A stretch of DNA of 64,000 nucleotides from Chersky-840 sp963811775 (GTDB lineage: Bacteria > Actinomycetota > Acidimicrobiia > Acidimicrobiales > UBA8190). The stretch's first letter is position 1; every line of letters starts with the position of its first letter. The stretch is from contig CAWESO010000010.1 in assembly GCA_963811775.1 (NCBI GenBank), positions 1-64,000 of the forward strand. The letters run 5' to 3'. A program made the translations under genes and the position numbers. Below, in pieces: positions 17,324-26,470 of the stretch. A model generated the notes under the pieces. The model searched no databases. It was not told where the DNA came from and was given only the letters and a program-made list of their open reading frames with translations.

Positions 17324-19099
17324 ATGTCGACGATGTCGCAAAGCGCCAGGCCGCCCGTTCGAGGAGGGCAAGTCGTCGCATCCGAAGGCGCCGCGGCAGG
17401 ACGCCGACGCTGGGTGACTCTAAGTGTGCTGTGCGTGAGTCTGCTCGTCGTGAACCTCGACAGCACCATCCTGAACGTCGCTATGCCGACCATCGTCCGC
17501 GACCTGCACGCATCGTCAAGCGACTTGCAATGGATCGTCGACGTCTACGCCATCGTCTTTGCCGGGCTCCTGCTCGTCTTGGGAAGCCTCGGTGACCGCA
17601 TCGGTCGCAAGCGAGTGTTCGTCGCCGGGCTGCTCGTGTTCGCGCTGGGCTCGGCGGCGTCGGCGTTCTCGGAGACGCCGCATCTGCTCATCGCCGCACG
17701 TGGCCTCATGGGGGTGGGCGCTGCCGCCATCATGCCCTCGACCTTGTCGATCCTGACCAACGTCTTCGTCGAGGAGCAGGATCGGGCTCGAGCCATCGGG
17801 ATCTGGTCGGGTGCGACTGGTCTCGGGGTCGCCATCGGTCCGATTGCCGGAGGCTGGCTGCTGGCGCACTTCTGGTGGGGATCGGTGTTTCTCGTCAACG
17901 TGCCCATCATCGCGCTTGGGCTGGTGGCGTCGATCTGGTTCGTTCCCGATTCGAAGAACCCCTCGAGCAGGCGCCCCGATCCCTTCGGCGCCCTGTTGTC
18001 GATGGTGGGCATGGGGCTGCTTCTCTGGGGGATCATCGAGGCGCCCAACCGGACCTGGGAGTCGCCGCTCGTGCTGGGCGCGCTCGGCGGTGCCGCGCTG
18101 GTGCTCGGCGCCTTCGTCGTGTGGGAGCGTCGCTCGGCCCACCCCTTGCTCGAGATCTCGTTCTTTGGTTCCCGCCGTTTCAGCGCGGCGATGGGCTCGA
18201 TGGCGCTCGTGCTCTTCGCGCTTGCTGGGGTGCTTTTCCTGTTGACCCAGTACCTGCAGTTCTCGCTGGGATACAGCGCCCTCCAGGCGGGGTTGCGCAT
18301 CGGTCCCATCGCCCTCATCCTCCTCGTCGTCGCGCCGACTTCGAGCGTGCTTGCCCGGTGGCTCGGCACGAAGCCGATCGTCGCCACCGGCATGGTGACG
18401 ATCGCGTTGGGTCTGTGGCTGCTGTCGCGCACGACGATGGCCGGCACCTACGGCTCTGCTTTACCTGCTTTTATCATGCTGGGGATCGGCACCGGACTTG
18501 CGTTCGCTCCCTCTACCGAGTCGGTCATGGGTTCGATACCTCGTGCCCAGGCCGGAACTGGCGCTGCCACCAACAGCACCTCCCTGCAGCTCGGAGGTGC
18601 CCTCGGGGTCGGGATCCTCGGGAGCCTGCTGGCGTCGCGCTATCAGGACCGCATGCACCTTGCCCTCGCCCACCAGCACGTCCCCGCCTCGATCCTGGGT
18701 GTCATCAACGGCTCGCTGGGCGGCGCCTTGGAGGTGGCCCAGCATGTCGGTGGGACGGGCGGCACTGCCCTCGCCGAGGTCGCCCGCCGGTCCTTCATAA
18801 GCGGCATGGATCTGGCCATGACCATCGGGGCGGTGGCCGTCGCCGCCGGAGCGATGGTGGTCCTGGCCGTGCTGCCCAGCCGCTCCGAACCGGTACCAGA
18901 GCCGACAGCCGTCGTCGGGGGCATGTCGTCCCAGGCGCCCGAGGTGCTGTTAGACGACGCTGCGTCTTGCTCAAGACTCGTGCACGATACGCCGGCGGGC
19001 GCACTTACGATCACAACAGGTGGGCCTACCGCGGGCTTCTCGGCCTTGCGACTCCTTCTTCGATTTCGCCGCCTTCCTTTGTGTGGCAGGGTCCGATGA
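17324..19099 (+). CDS. MFS drug:H+ antiporter, DHA2 family (14-TM type)
   Basis: 591 residues with about 14 predicted membrane segments. Motif A appears as GSLGDRIGRKRVF after segment 2, motif C-like RGLMGVGAAAIMPSTLSIL in segments 4-5, and GATGLGVAIGPIAGGWLL in segment 5. The N-terminal LVVNLDSTILNVAMPTI is diagnostic of the EmrB/QacA group. It exports hydrophobic or cationic toxic compounds in exchange for protons. The cytoplasmic tail after the last helix is about 80 residues, longer than usual, and ends in an Arg-rich stretch; the tail frame may be accidental run-on. No regulator is adjacent. Confidence 0.92.
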   Translation: MSTMSQSARPPVRGGQVVASEGAAAGRRRWVTLSVLCVSLLVVNLDSTILNVAMPTIVRDLHASSSDLQWIVDVYAIVFAGLLLVLGSLGDRIGRKRVFVAGLLVFALGSAASAFSETPHLLIAARGLMGVGAAAIMPSTLSILTNVFVEEQDRARAIGIWSGATGLGVAIGPIAGGWLLAHFWWGSVFLVNVPIIALGLVASIWFVPDSKNPSSRRPDPFGALLSMVGMGLLLWGIIEAPNRTWESPLVLGALGGAALVLGAFVVWERRSAHPLLEISFFGSRRFSAAMGSMALVLFALAGVLFLLTQYLQFSLGYSALQAGLRIGPIALILLVVAPTSSVLARWLGTKPIVATGMVTIALGLWLLSRTTMAGTYGSALPAFIMLGIGTGLAFAPSTESVMGSIPRAQAGTGAATNSTSLQLGGALGVGILGSLLASRYQDRMHLALAHQHVPASILGVINGSLGGALEVAQHVGGTGGTALAEVARRSFISGMDLAMTIGAVAVAAGAMVVLAVLPSRSEPVPEPTAVVGGMSSQAPEVLLDDAASCSRLVHDTPAGALTITTGGPTAGFSALRLLLRFRRLPLCGRVR

Positions 19100-19567
19100 A
19101 CCAAGGGGGCTTCGATGGTTCCCTTCAAGGTGTACCAATTTCACGCGAGCTCAGGGTGCCCCACCTCTGTTAGCCCAAAGACCTGGTCAGGAACTAGAGG
19201 GCGTGGATTGTCGCCCGGGTGGTTTGGTTCGAGAGTCGTCCGCTCACCTCCACTCGTTGTCGAAAACACAACGTGTCCTCTGGTCAGAGTCCCCTTTCCG
19301 TGTCCCGTCGCTCAGGTATGTTCGTTTCGTTATTCAAACCCTTCAGCGTCTGTTGAGGTCCGGCGTCGACCAGGCGATTCTTCGTGGATCCAGTCTGAAC
19401 AGCCGTCGCGAATATCGTGCGGTATCCGTGGCAAGGCGTCTTGCCAGACCCCTACGCGCAAGCGGCACGTTGCGGATGGCGACTTCGATGCCCCGAATGG
19501 GCCGAGATGACGGACTATGAAGCGGCCAAGTGGTCCGGCTACTCGAATGAGAGTCCATCGGGAAGGC
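19100..19567. other. intergenic stretch, nothing supported
   Basis: About 470 bases between the convergent exporter and zinc-ribbon genes. The short frames on both strands have no start signal or recognisable composition. No strong hairpin with a T-run was found. Confidence 0.4.
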
Positions 19568-19966
19568 CTAGGGAGAGTCACGTTCGTCGTCATCGAGGGG
19601 TTCAACAGCCCCCCCGTTGCAATCTTCAGCTTGCAGGATGCGCCGTTGAGCATCCTCATCCCCCGGATAGAGAGAGGAGCGCAGCTCTGAATCGGGACGC
19701 TCGGCCATGCCCACGTTCCCTCTGCCCTCGGTCACCGCGACGTGGCCACAGTGGAGACACTGCGATCCCTCGGCGAACTGCAAGCCGCCGGGGCCATCGG
19801 TGACACCGAGGCGTGACGCCCCGCAAGCCGGACAGATCCCAACGTCTCTTCGGCCGAGCCCGTCGGTGATACGACGCCCGGCGGCTCGCAGCTCGTCAGC
19901 ACTGAACCATTTGCCGCCCACGTAGGCGCCGCCCTGACGGCCATGCCTATGTTCGGTCTCATTCAT
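19568..19966 (-). CDS. small zinc-ribbon protein, unknown function
   Basis: 132 residues from the ATG at 19966 (a GTG 9 bases upstream is also in frame). Its middle carries two knuckles, CPACG at about 46 and CLHCGH at about 71, a zinc ribbon. The N-terminus is His/Gly-rich and the C-terminus is acidic (EPLDDDERDS). No catalytic domain is evident. It lies 130 bases from the left end of the IS30 element, transcribed away from it. Confidence 0.55.
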   Translation of the reverse strand: MNETEHRHGRQGGAYVGGKWFSADELRAAGRRITDGLGRRDVGICPACGASRLGVTDGPGGLQFAEGSQCLHCGHVAVTEGRGNVGMAERPDSELRSSLYPGDEDAQRRILQAEDCNGGAVEPLDDDERDSP

Positions 19967-20098
19967 CGTTCCCACCCACTTGCCAAGTCAGGGCCATGGC
20001 ACCTCCCCCTTCGGACCGACCCTGATTCAATGATCGGCGGGCCCCTAGGCGGCAGCAAGGGGAGAAAGTCCCAATGCGGCTTAGTCTCGGCGGAATCC

Positions 20099-21311
20099 AC
20101 CGGTCAGCGCAACGGGCCCTGTGAGATGAGCGAGAGCCATTCACAGGAGGACGTTGATGCAGGGCCAACATGGACACCTGAGTACCGAGCAGAAGCAGCT
20201 CGCCTTCCGCTTACGAGCACGAGGCTGGCGACTGGTCGATATTGCGCGGGAGATCGGGTGCACCGCGCCCATGGTCGGGAAGATGGTGCGCGACGGAAGG
20301 CACCGGCAGGCAAAACATTTCGACTGGCAGCCGCGTCCAGGTTGCCTCACGATCCGTGAGCGTGAGCGGATCCTCTTTGGTATCGGACGGGGCGATACCC
20401 TGAGCGCTATCGCCAGAGCGCTGGGGCGATCGCCGTCGACGATCACCAGAGAGATCAACGCCAACGGTGGTCGGGAGCACTATTCGGCCTGGCACGCCCA
20501 CGAACGAGCCCGGGAGCAGGCACGGCGCCCCAAGCCCTGCAAGCTTCGCCGAGGCCGGCTCCTGACCGAGGTCGCTCGCCGACTCGAGCAGCTCTGGTCG
20601 CCCCAGGAGATCGCCTGGCGCTTAGCGTTGGACTTCCCGGACGACCCGGAGATGCGGGTGAGCCACGAGACGATCTACCAGTCCCTGTTCGTCCAAGGCC
20701 GAGGCGAACTCCGCCGTGAGCTGGCCCGATGCCTGCGCTCGGGACGGACGGCACGCAAGCCCAGAGGCCGGGTCGAGAAGCGGGGACGGATTCCGGGCAT
20801 GGTCATGATCTCCGAGCGACCGGCCGAAGCCGTCGACCGAGCCGTCCCCGGCCACTGGGAAGGCGACCTCATCTTGAGCGAGGGTGGGCGCAGCGCCGTG
20901 GGGACCCTGGTCGAACGCTCCACCAGGCTCGTGCTGCTTTTGCACCTCACAGAGGGCCGGTCTGCAGACAGCGTCGAGAGGGCCATGCGCAAGGCCATCA
21001 CGACGCTGCCCGAGGAGCTGTGGCGCTCCATCACTTGGGACCAGGGTGCAGAGATGTCGAACCATGTCCGCTTCACGACGTCGACCGGCATCCCGATCTA
21101 CTTCTGCGATCCCCATGCTCCTTGGCAGCGCGGATCGAACGAAAACACCAACGGGCTCCTGCGCCAGTACTTACCCAAGGGCACCGACCTCTCAAAGCAG
21201 TCCGCTACCGACCTACGCCGCATCCAACGAAGCCTCAACGGTCGACCGCGCAAGACACTTGGCTATCTGACACCATTGGAGAAGTACACAGAGCTCGTTG
21301 CGCCCACCGGT
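20099..21311 (+). mobile_element. IS30-family insertion sequence
   Basis: A transposase gene bracketed by imperfect inverted repeats of about 25 bp. The left end begins ACCGGTCAGCGCAACGGG (20099 on). The right end, read on the minus strand, begins ACCGGTGGGCGCAACGAG (21311 downward). About 21 of 25 positions match. The right repeat overlaps the 3' end of the transposase gene, as is usual in compact IS elements. Total length of about 1.2 kb fits the family. A short target duplication is not obvious. Confidence 0.8.
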
Positions 21312-21314
21312 TGA
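20157..21314 (+). CDS. IS30-family transposase
   Basis: 385 residues from the ATG at 20157, 6 bases after AGGAGG. Two N-terminal HTH regions bind the ends: LSTEQKQLAFRLRARGWRLVDIAREIG, and then LSAIARALGRSPSTITREI. The DDE catalytic core has Asp in GHWEGDLI, Asp in TWDQGAEMS and Glu in RGSNENTNGLLRQY, exactly the IS30 signature. All three acidic residues are present, so the element may be active. It copies the element into new sites. It sits 50 bases upstream of the dodecin gene in the same direction and could have displaced that gene's promoter. Confidence 0.95.
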   Translation: MQGQHGHLSTEQKQLAFRLRARGWRLVDIAREIGCTAPMVGKMVRDGRHRQAKHFDWQPRPGCLTIRERERILFGIGRGDTLSAIARALGRSPSTITREINANGGREHYSAWHAHERAREQARRPKPCKLRRGRLLTEVARRLEQLWSPQEIAWRLALDFPDDPEMRVSHETIYQSLFVQGRGELRRELARCLRSGRTARKPRGRVEKRGRIPGMVMISERPAEAVDRAVPGHWEGDLILSEGGRSAVGTLVERSTRLVLLLHLTEGRSADSVERAMRKAITTLPEELWRSITWDQGAEMSNHVRFTTSTGIPIYFCDPHAPWQRGSNENTNGLLRQYLPKGTDLSKQSATDLRRIQRSLNGRPRKTLGYLTPLEKYTELVAPTG

Positions 21315-21360
21315 GACTGCCCTCTTAAATTTAGTAACCACAGGAAGAGGGGGAACAAGC

Positions 21361-21578
21361 ATGGCCGAGAGCGTTCACAGGGTCATCGAACTGGTTGGCA
21401 CCAGCGAGGAATCGTTGGAGAAGGCTGCCAGCGCGGCTGTGGCCCAGGCGGCGGGGTCACTACGCGACCTTCGTATCGCCGAAGTGGTCGAACTGGATCT
21501 CCAGATCGAGGACGGGCAAGTCAAGAGACCTACCGCGCCAAGGTCAAGGTGTCATTCAAGTTGCGGAATCGGCCGTAA
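21361..21578 (+). pseudogene. dodecin, frameshifted
   Basis: Starts at ATG 21361 with GGAAGAGGGGGAAC upstream. It reads HRVIELVGTSEESLEKAA and LRDLRIAEVVELDLQIEDG, the flavin-binding dodecin fold. After GQVK the frame slips: the remaining strand YRAKVKVSFKLRNRP and the stop TAA at 21576-21578 lie in the +2 frame. One missing base around 21523-21527 (AAGAG where AAGGAG would restore KETYRAKV) explains it. Dodecins are about 70-residue dodecameric flavin stores. This is either a real null allele or a base-calling error. Confidence 0.8.
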
Positions 21579-21861
21579 CGGCCATCATCGACCAGAAGGC
21601 GGGCCATTTGCTCGCGTGGGTTGACCGGACGGTAATGCCCCGGGAGGAGTGCGCCCCCAGTGGGCCATGAACGGCCGGACCATCCGGGATCACCTCAAGG
21701 CCGCGAATACTGCTCAGGTGGCGGTCGGACCGAAGCGAGAAGGATCGCACTTCTCGCCGGTCCAGATGAATAACACAGTGGGACCTGGCCGTGGAATGGA
21801 GTCCATGCCAGTTCGACGATCGGATCGCCGGGCCAGAGGCTCCTGGAGAGTTCGCCGCAGA

Positions 21862-22431
21862 TCATTGCCTGAGGCCCTGCAGGCCGGCGACAAGCATTTG
21901 CTGGAGGAGAGCGAAGTCACGGTCGATCTCGGCCCGACTCAGGCCTCGGAAACGACCCAACGCCTCACTCGCGGCAAATCCCAGCACAGAGGTGCTCATA
22001 AGCCGCTCCGCGCTTGCGACTCGCTCCTCGGTGACGCCCGCCTCCAAGAGAGCAGCGCGCACCCGATCCCGTACGCCCCGCGCAGAAGCGGTGTTGGCCG
22101 GAAGCTGCAGGAGAAGCGGAAAGACGCCGGGGTGTCGTCTCGCGGTGGTGCGGACGCCTTGCGCCATCGTCTGGAGCTGGACGTCCCAGGGAAGGCCGAC
22201 GTCAGGAGCAGGAAGCTCACCGAGGAGCCTCTCAACCAAACCGTCGAGCAGGTCGGCCTTGTTCGTCACGTGGCGATATAGGGCCATCTGCGTCACCTGT
22301 AGGCGGTCCGCTACGGCGCGCATGGTGACGGCATCGAGCCCGTGCTCGTCGGCGATGACCAAAGCCTCGTCGAGCACAGCCTCCCGGTCGATCAGCTGCG
22401 GGCGCGCCATGTCCACATCATCGCCGGCCAT
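21862..22431 (-). CDS. TetR-family repressor
   Basis: 189 residues. The N-terminal HTH spans about 20-65 (LDEALVIADEHGLDAVTMRAVADRLQVTQMALYRHVTNKADLLDGLV), a textbook TetR DNA-binding domain. The C-terminal helices bind an unknown ligand. The ATG at 22431 is preceded at 6 bases by TATGAT, a good -10, so translation is probably leaderless; a second ATG 21 bases in is possible. It is divergent from the ATP-grasp gene with 35 bases between. A palindrome there should let it repress itself and the neighbour. Confidence 0.9.
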   Translation of the reverse strand: MAGDDVDMARPQLIDREAVLDEALVIADEHGLDAVTMRAVADRLQVTQMALYRHVTNKADLLDGLVERLLGELPAPDVGLPWDVQLQTMAQGVRTTARRHPGVFPLLLQLPANTASARGVRDRVRAALLEAGVTEERVASAERLMSTSVLGFAASEALGRFRGLSRAEIDRDFALLQQMLVAGLQGLRQ

Positions 22432-22443
22432 GTGCCGATCATA

Positions 22444-22460
22444 AGTATGCAGTGTATACT
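22444..22460. promoter_or_regulatory. TetR operator overlapping divergent leaderless promoters
   Basis: AGTATGCAGTGTATACT is a 17-bp palindrome (consensus of both strands AGTATRCANTGYATACT, only two mismatched pairs). Its right arm contains TATACT (22455-22460), the -10 of the ATP-grasp gene whose ATG is 6 bases on. Its left edge abuts TATGAT (22438-22443, minus strand), the -10 of tetR. Confidence 0.7.
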
Positions 22461-22466
22461 AACGGG

Positions 22467-23771
22467 ATGCGAGTTCTCCTCTCCGACGGGACGGGCCTCA
22501 CCTCGCGTCAGGTCGCTCGGCTGCTGTGGCACTCGGGCCATGAGGTCGGAGTCCTGTCGCCCGATCCGCTGTGTCTCGCCCGTTTCACCCGCGGCGTGCG
22601 GCGCGTCCACCGGGTGCCGCCCTATGGCTCCGACCCCATCGGCTGGCTCCACGCCGCCAAAGGTGCCTATGCCTTCGGCGAGTACGACGTGTTGTTCCCG
22701 ACGCAGGAGCAGGTCGCCGTGCTCTCGATGTCGGCGGACGCCTTACGGGAGGACGGGGTGGCCACGGCCGTGCCCTGCTTCGAGGGCCTGCTCGCCCTCC
22801 AGGACAAGTTGGCTGCCCATGCCACGCTCGCCAAACTCGGCATCCCACAGCCGAAAGCGGAGGTGCTCACCTCCAAGGACGAACTCGCAGCTTGGGACAC
22901 CGTGCCCGTCTTCGTCAAGACGCCTATCGGCACTGCCACCAGCGGCGTCTGGCGCGTCGACAGCAGGGATGACTTGCAGCGCCTTGTCCGAGAGCTCGAA
23001 GCGTCGGGAGCCTTCGCCGACGGCGGTGTCCTGGCCCAGTCGCCGGTCAGTGGACCGCTCGTCATGCTCCAAGGCGTGTTCGCCGACGGGGAGTCAGTGG
23101 CGCTACACGCCAATCTGCGCGTGCGGGAAGGGGCGCGGGGTGGCGCCAGCCATAAACGCAGCGTCGACCTCCCCGAAGCGCGAGCCTTCCTCGCCACGCT
23201 TGGACGGGAGCTGCGCTGGGACGGCGCCTTGTCGGCCGACGCAATCTCGACCCCGGCGGGGCCCTCTTTCATCGACATCAATCCTCGACTGGTCGAGCCG
23301 GGGAACGCCTGGGCGTCGGGCGTCGATCTCGTCGAGGCCATGCTCGACGTCGCCCGCAACTCGCCGCCAGCCCTTCATCCTGCGGGAAGATCCGGTGTAC
23401 GAACGCACCAACTGCTGCTCGCCGTCCTCGGCGCCGCCCAGGAAGGACGCGGAAGGATTGGAGTGCTCCAAGAGTTGTCCTCAGCGCTCCGCCATGACGG
23501 CACCTACAAAGACAGTTCCGAAGAACTGACGCCGGTCAGCGCAGATTGGCGCGCCGCCATCCCACTCCTCCTCACCTCCGCCGCCACGCTCGTACGTCCG
23601 GCGGCCTGGCGTTGGTTCTCGGAGAGCAGCGTGGCCAACTGCGCGCTGACCCCCGAGGGATGGCGTGTTATTCGGTCTCGGGGTCAATCAGCCTCGATCG
23701 CAGGTCAGCCCTCGGAGGACAGCGAGGACACCCTCGGATTCTCCAATGCGAAGCCAGAGCGGCTGCGCTGA
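22467..23771 (+). CDS. ATP-grasp domain ligase-like protein
   Basis: 434 residues from ATG 22467, leaderless behind TATACT. The N-terminal Rossmann-like part (MRVLLSDGTGLTSRQVARLL) precedes an ATP-grasp fold. Landmarks are LQDKLAAHATLAKLGIPQPK (lid region), VFVKTPIGTATSGVWRV (ATP-binding Lys and flexible loop) and FIDINPRLVEPGNAW (metal-binding Asn and acidic residue). The layout fits carboxylate-amine ligases of small-molecule or peptide modification, not carbamoyl-phosphate synthase, which is far larger. It is followed after 4 bases by a SAM methyltransferase, and controlled with tetR. The substrate is unknown. Confidence 0.8.
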   Translation: MRVLLSDGTGLTSRQVARLLWHSGHEVGVLSPDPLCLARFTRGVRRVHRVPPYGSDPIGWLHAAKGAYAFGEYDVLFPTQEQVAVLSMSADALREDGVATAVPCFEGLLALQDKLAAHATLAKLGIPQPKAEVLTSKDELAAWDTVPVFVKTPIGTATSGVWRVDSRDDLQRLVRELEASGAFADGGVLAQSPVSGPLVMLQGVFADGESVALHANLRVREGARGGASHKRSVDLPEARAFLATLGRELRWDGALSADAISTPAGPSFIDINPRLVEPGNAWASGVDLVEAMLDVARNSPPALHPAGRSGVRTHQLLLAVLGAAQEGRGRIGVLQELSSALRHDGTYKDSSEELTPVSADWRAAIPLLLTSAATLVRPAAWRWFSESSVANCALTPEGWRVIRSRGQSASIAGQPSEDSEDTLGFSNAKPERLR

Positions 23772-23775
23772 AGCC

Positions 23776-24666
23776 ATGCAGGCCGTTCCGAGCGTCACCG
23801 CCGAGACCATGGCACTGCAACGTGCCTTCGAATCGCACGAACCACGGCGACGGCGCCTGTTCACTGACCCGTACGCCGAGGCATTCCTACGTCCTTCTTT
23901 GCGGGCGCTGTCCGCTGCGAGCGGCGTCCCGGTCCTGAGAAGGCTGGCTGTGGGCGTCTACGACTCGATTGGGGGGCCAGGGCCTCGACCGTCGGCGATC
24001 GTCCGCACCAAGATTATTGACGACGCCTTGAACGATGGGCTGCCCGCTCGTGGTCAGTGCGTGCTGCTCGGAGCTGGCTTCGACACCCGAGCACATCGAC
24101 TTCCGACAATGTCTGGCTGCCGCGTGTTCGAGGTAGACCATCCGGCTACGCAAATGGCCAAGCGCGCCGTCATCGAGCGACTTGGCATCAAAGCCGACAA
24201 TGTCGTCTACCTGGCGGTCGACTTTGAACGTGACGACCTTACTGACCGGCTCATCGATGCGGGGTTCGATCGCCGAAGCCCTGCCGTCTTCGTGTGAGAA
24301 GGCGTGACTCAGTACTTGAAGAAGGAAGCGGTCGACTCCACATTCGACGTCATCCGCCACCTGGCCGGGCAGGGCAGCATTTTGGTCGTCACCTATGTTG
24401 ATAGACGCGCGCTCACGGAGCCCAGCCCGTTCCCGGAGGCACGTCGGTGGGTCCGAGCAGTTGCCCATGTCGGCGAACCTTGGGTTTTCGGTCTCCTCCC
24501 CGAGGACGCGCCGAGCTATTTTGCCGAGCGCGGTTTCGTCCTCCAACGAGATCTTTCGACACTAGACGCGAGCAGGGATTGGCTAAGGGATCGCTCCCAT
24601 CGCCATTGGGGTTCCGGGCTCTACCGAGTCGTGATTGCACGGACCAACGACGCGGTTGCTGCCTAA
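23776..24666 (+). pseudogene. class I SAM methyltransferase interrupted by in-frame TGA
   Basis: Resembles the LCMT-like SAM methyltransferases common in actinobacteria. It has VTAETMALQRAFESHEP and RTKIIDDALNDGL, the SAM-binding strand VLLGAGFDTRAHRL, and CRVFEVDHPATQ. At 24295-24297 the frame meets TGA, exactly where the family has Trp (PAVFV-W-EGVTQYL). It then continues in the same frame with EGVTQYLKKEAVDSTFDVI to 24666. TGG to TGA is one base. The two halves would be 173 and about 120 residues. It is coupled to the ATP-grasp gene (4-base gap). Either a recent nonsense mutation or a sequence error. Confidence 0.8.
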
Positions 24667-24856
24667 GGGTCACTGCGGATCAGGGGCGGTGCCACCTATC
24701 GACCCACCACCCGGTACTGCCGGCTGCTGTTCGGGGCATAGCGAGCCGCCGACAGTCTGAGCCGCTCTGGATCGCCTGGGACCGTGAATTGCGGGGGATT
24801 CCCCGCCGGGCAAGTCATCTGCTGGATCGAAGCACGTTTCAGATGCCTGCGATTGC

Positions 24857-25233
24857 TCAGATCTTGCTCCGAAGCCGGGGCAAGACGTCCTGTGCGACAT
24901 GTTCGAATGTGGACCGGCGATGTTGCTGAGGCCGGTGGAAGACGAACTCGCTGAACCCCAATCCGTCGTAGGTTTCCAGGACGTGCTCCACCGTGGTCTT
25001 CGACTCCCAGGCATCAAGCGGGTTGAGTACAAGTAGGGACCTCCGGAGTTCATCGGGGTCGCGTCCCTTCGTCGTACACTGCTCCTCAAAGACTTGAACA
25101 CGAGCGACGATGTCCTTGCGTGCCTCGTCCAACGAGAGAGTAGGGGGTCTGAGTAGGTGCTCCACGTGTCAGCCAAGTCGACCGCCACCTCGATGGCACG
25201 TCGTTGCACGGCACCGATCGTGATGGGGACGCC
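24857..25233 (-). pseudogene. C-terminal remnant of luciferase-like (LLM) flavin oxidoreductase
   Basis: One frame reads VPITIGAVQRRAIEVAVDLADTW (up to 25233 on the minus strand). The next reads TLSLDEARKDIVARVQVFEEQC, RDPDELRRSLLVLNP and the C-terminus STFEHVAQDVLPRLRSKI. Joined, they match the last third of F420- or FMN-dependent luciferase-like monooxygenases. A frameshift near 25165 separates them, and the N-terminal two thirds of about 300 residues is absent. Not functional. Confidence 0.65.
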
Positions 25234-25324
25234 CGCCCGACTCCAGCACGTCGCGGGTGGCGCAGCTCGAAATCCGACACTTACGAGATCGCCGAATACA
25301 CAGCGAAGTCGAGCCAGGCGTTTC

Positions 25325-26470
25325 TCAAGCGTCCCGCGTCGCCATTCTCCACGCGCCCAAGACCGTCCACACCACCAGCCAAGCCGCGATCACTGCGACC
25401 GCGATGGCAGTCGACTCCGGCACCAAGTACGACGAGTCTCGAAGCCCAGCGGGTCCGTTCGCGATCCCGTAGTTGATACCAATCCCGGCCGGTTCAAAAT
25501 GGGCCACAGCCAGTTCGATGACCAGGGGTCGCTGAAGGTTGATCAGGTAGGGAATCTGAATCTTGGTCGACAAGAGGAGCGGTCGGAAGATGATCTCGTA
25601 CACGATCATCAGGATGATTGGAACCATTCGTTGTCCCATGAGAGAGGCGAACCCGAGACCGAAGACGCAGGCGACGATCACCTCGAGCTCGAGCCACAGT
25701 CCTGCCCTGATCATCAAGCCATAGGGCGGCGCGTTGTAGGTCACGGCGTAGGTCGGATAGTTCTGTTCGGCCTGTCGCTCGGCCAGCGCCCGGGACAGCG
25801 GGGTGTTGGGTTGAGCTTCGTTTCCCGGGCATGGCCCGTTGTAGGGGAAATCGCAGATGATCAGGTTCGGGTGGTCGGCGGCCCAGGTCTCGTATCCATG
25901 GAGGGACAGGCCGAGGGGCACGGTGGTGCCCTGGAAGTCGAAACTAGACGGCGCGGAAAAGACGCAGACCGCGCAGATGATGGTGAACGCGACGGCCAAC
26001 ATTGGGATGATGATGGCCAAGCCGGCCGGGATGCGGGCCAGGTAGAGCGCCACTCTCGAGCGCCCGGTCAGCACCTGCTGCGTGAACATCCCGTCGGCGA
26101 GGTCGGAGCAACCTGCGGTGGCTCCCAAGGTCATGGCGGCGATGAACCCGAAGATGTAGAGCACGCCGGCGATGAGGGTGGTGAACACGTCGAACCCACC
26201 AGCCGGCCCGTATGAGTGCGGCACGAAGGCGTGCAGCAACAGCCGGATGACGAGGAAGAGTGTCGGGAGCCCGATCGTCAATGCGATCAGGGTGATCATG
26301 AGGCCCCGACGCTTGCGCAGCTCCATGAACCTGGTTGCGATCATGGCGCGGTTGGGGATCCATGATCCTCGGCCGTCGTGCCCCGAATCGACCGTTGCCG
26401 GACCGGGTGTGCCGACGTCGGGCGCGGTCACCACTCCGAGTTGCCTGACCGCTTGGCCGCCTTGCGGCAT
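25325..26470 (-). CDS. ABC-2-type membrane permease-like protein
   Basis: 381 residues with about six membrane segments: near 60-80 (MITLIALTIGLPTLFLVI), 95-120, 150-175, 245-265, 270-290 and at the C-terminus (AIAVAVIAAWLVVWTVL). A large extracytoplasmic loop with paired Cys (ICDFPYNGPC) follows the third. The TRFMELRKRRGL motif before the first helix is usual for ABC-2 permeases and bacteriocin-immunity-type exporters. No ATPase gene lies beside it; upstream is non-coding, so it is orphaned or its partner was lost. Confidence 0.7.
   Translation of the reverse strand: MPQGGQAVRQLGVVTAPDVGTPGPATVDSGHDGRGSWIPNRAMIATRFMELRKRRGLMITLIALTIGLPTLFLVIRLLLHAFVPHSYGPAGGFDVFTTLIAGVLYIFGFIAAMTLGATAGCSDLADGMFTQQVLTGRSRVALYLARIPAGLAIIIPMLAVAFTIICAVCVFSAPSSFDFQGTTVPLGLSLHGYETWAADHPNLIICDFPYNGPCPGNEAQPNTPLSRALAERQAEQNYPTYAVTYNAPPYGLMIRAGLWLELEVIVACVFGLGFASLMGQRMVPIILMIVYEIIFRPLLLSTKIQIPYLINLQRPLVIELAVAHFEPAGIGINYGIANGPAGLRDSSYLVPESTAIAVAVIAAWLVVWTVLGAWRMATRDA

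Noticed and set aside
20000..21300. Long minus-strand frames opposite the IS30 transposase
   Set aside because: They mirror the GC-rich codons of the transposase and carry no motif; the plus frame has the full DDE signature.
22342..23529. 395-codon plus frame overlapping tetR and ATP-grasp genes
   Set aside because: Ser/Arg/Pro-rich off-frame reading of the ATP-grasp gene.
24291..24303. TGA read as Trp or selenocysteine
   Set aside because: TGA ends many genes here, no SECIS-like hairpin was evident after it, and the family has Trp and not Cys at this place.
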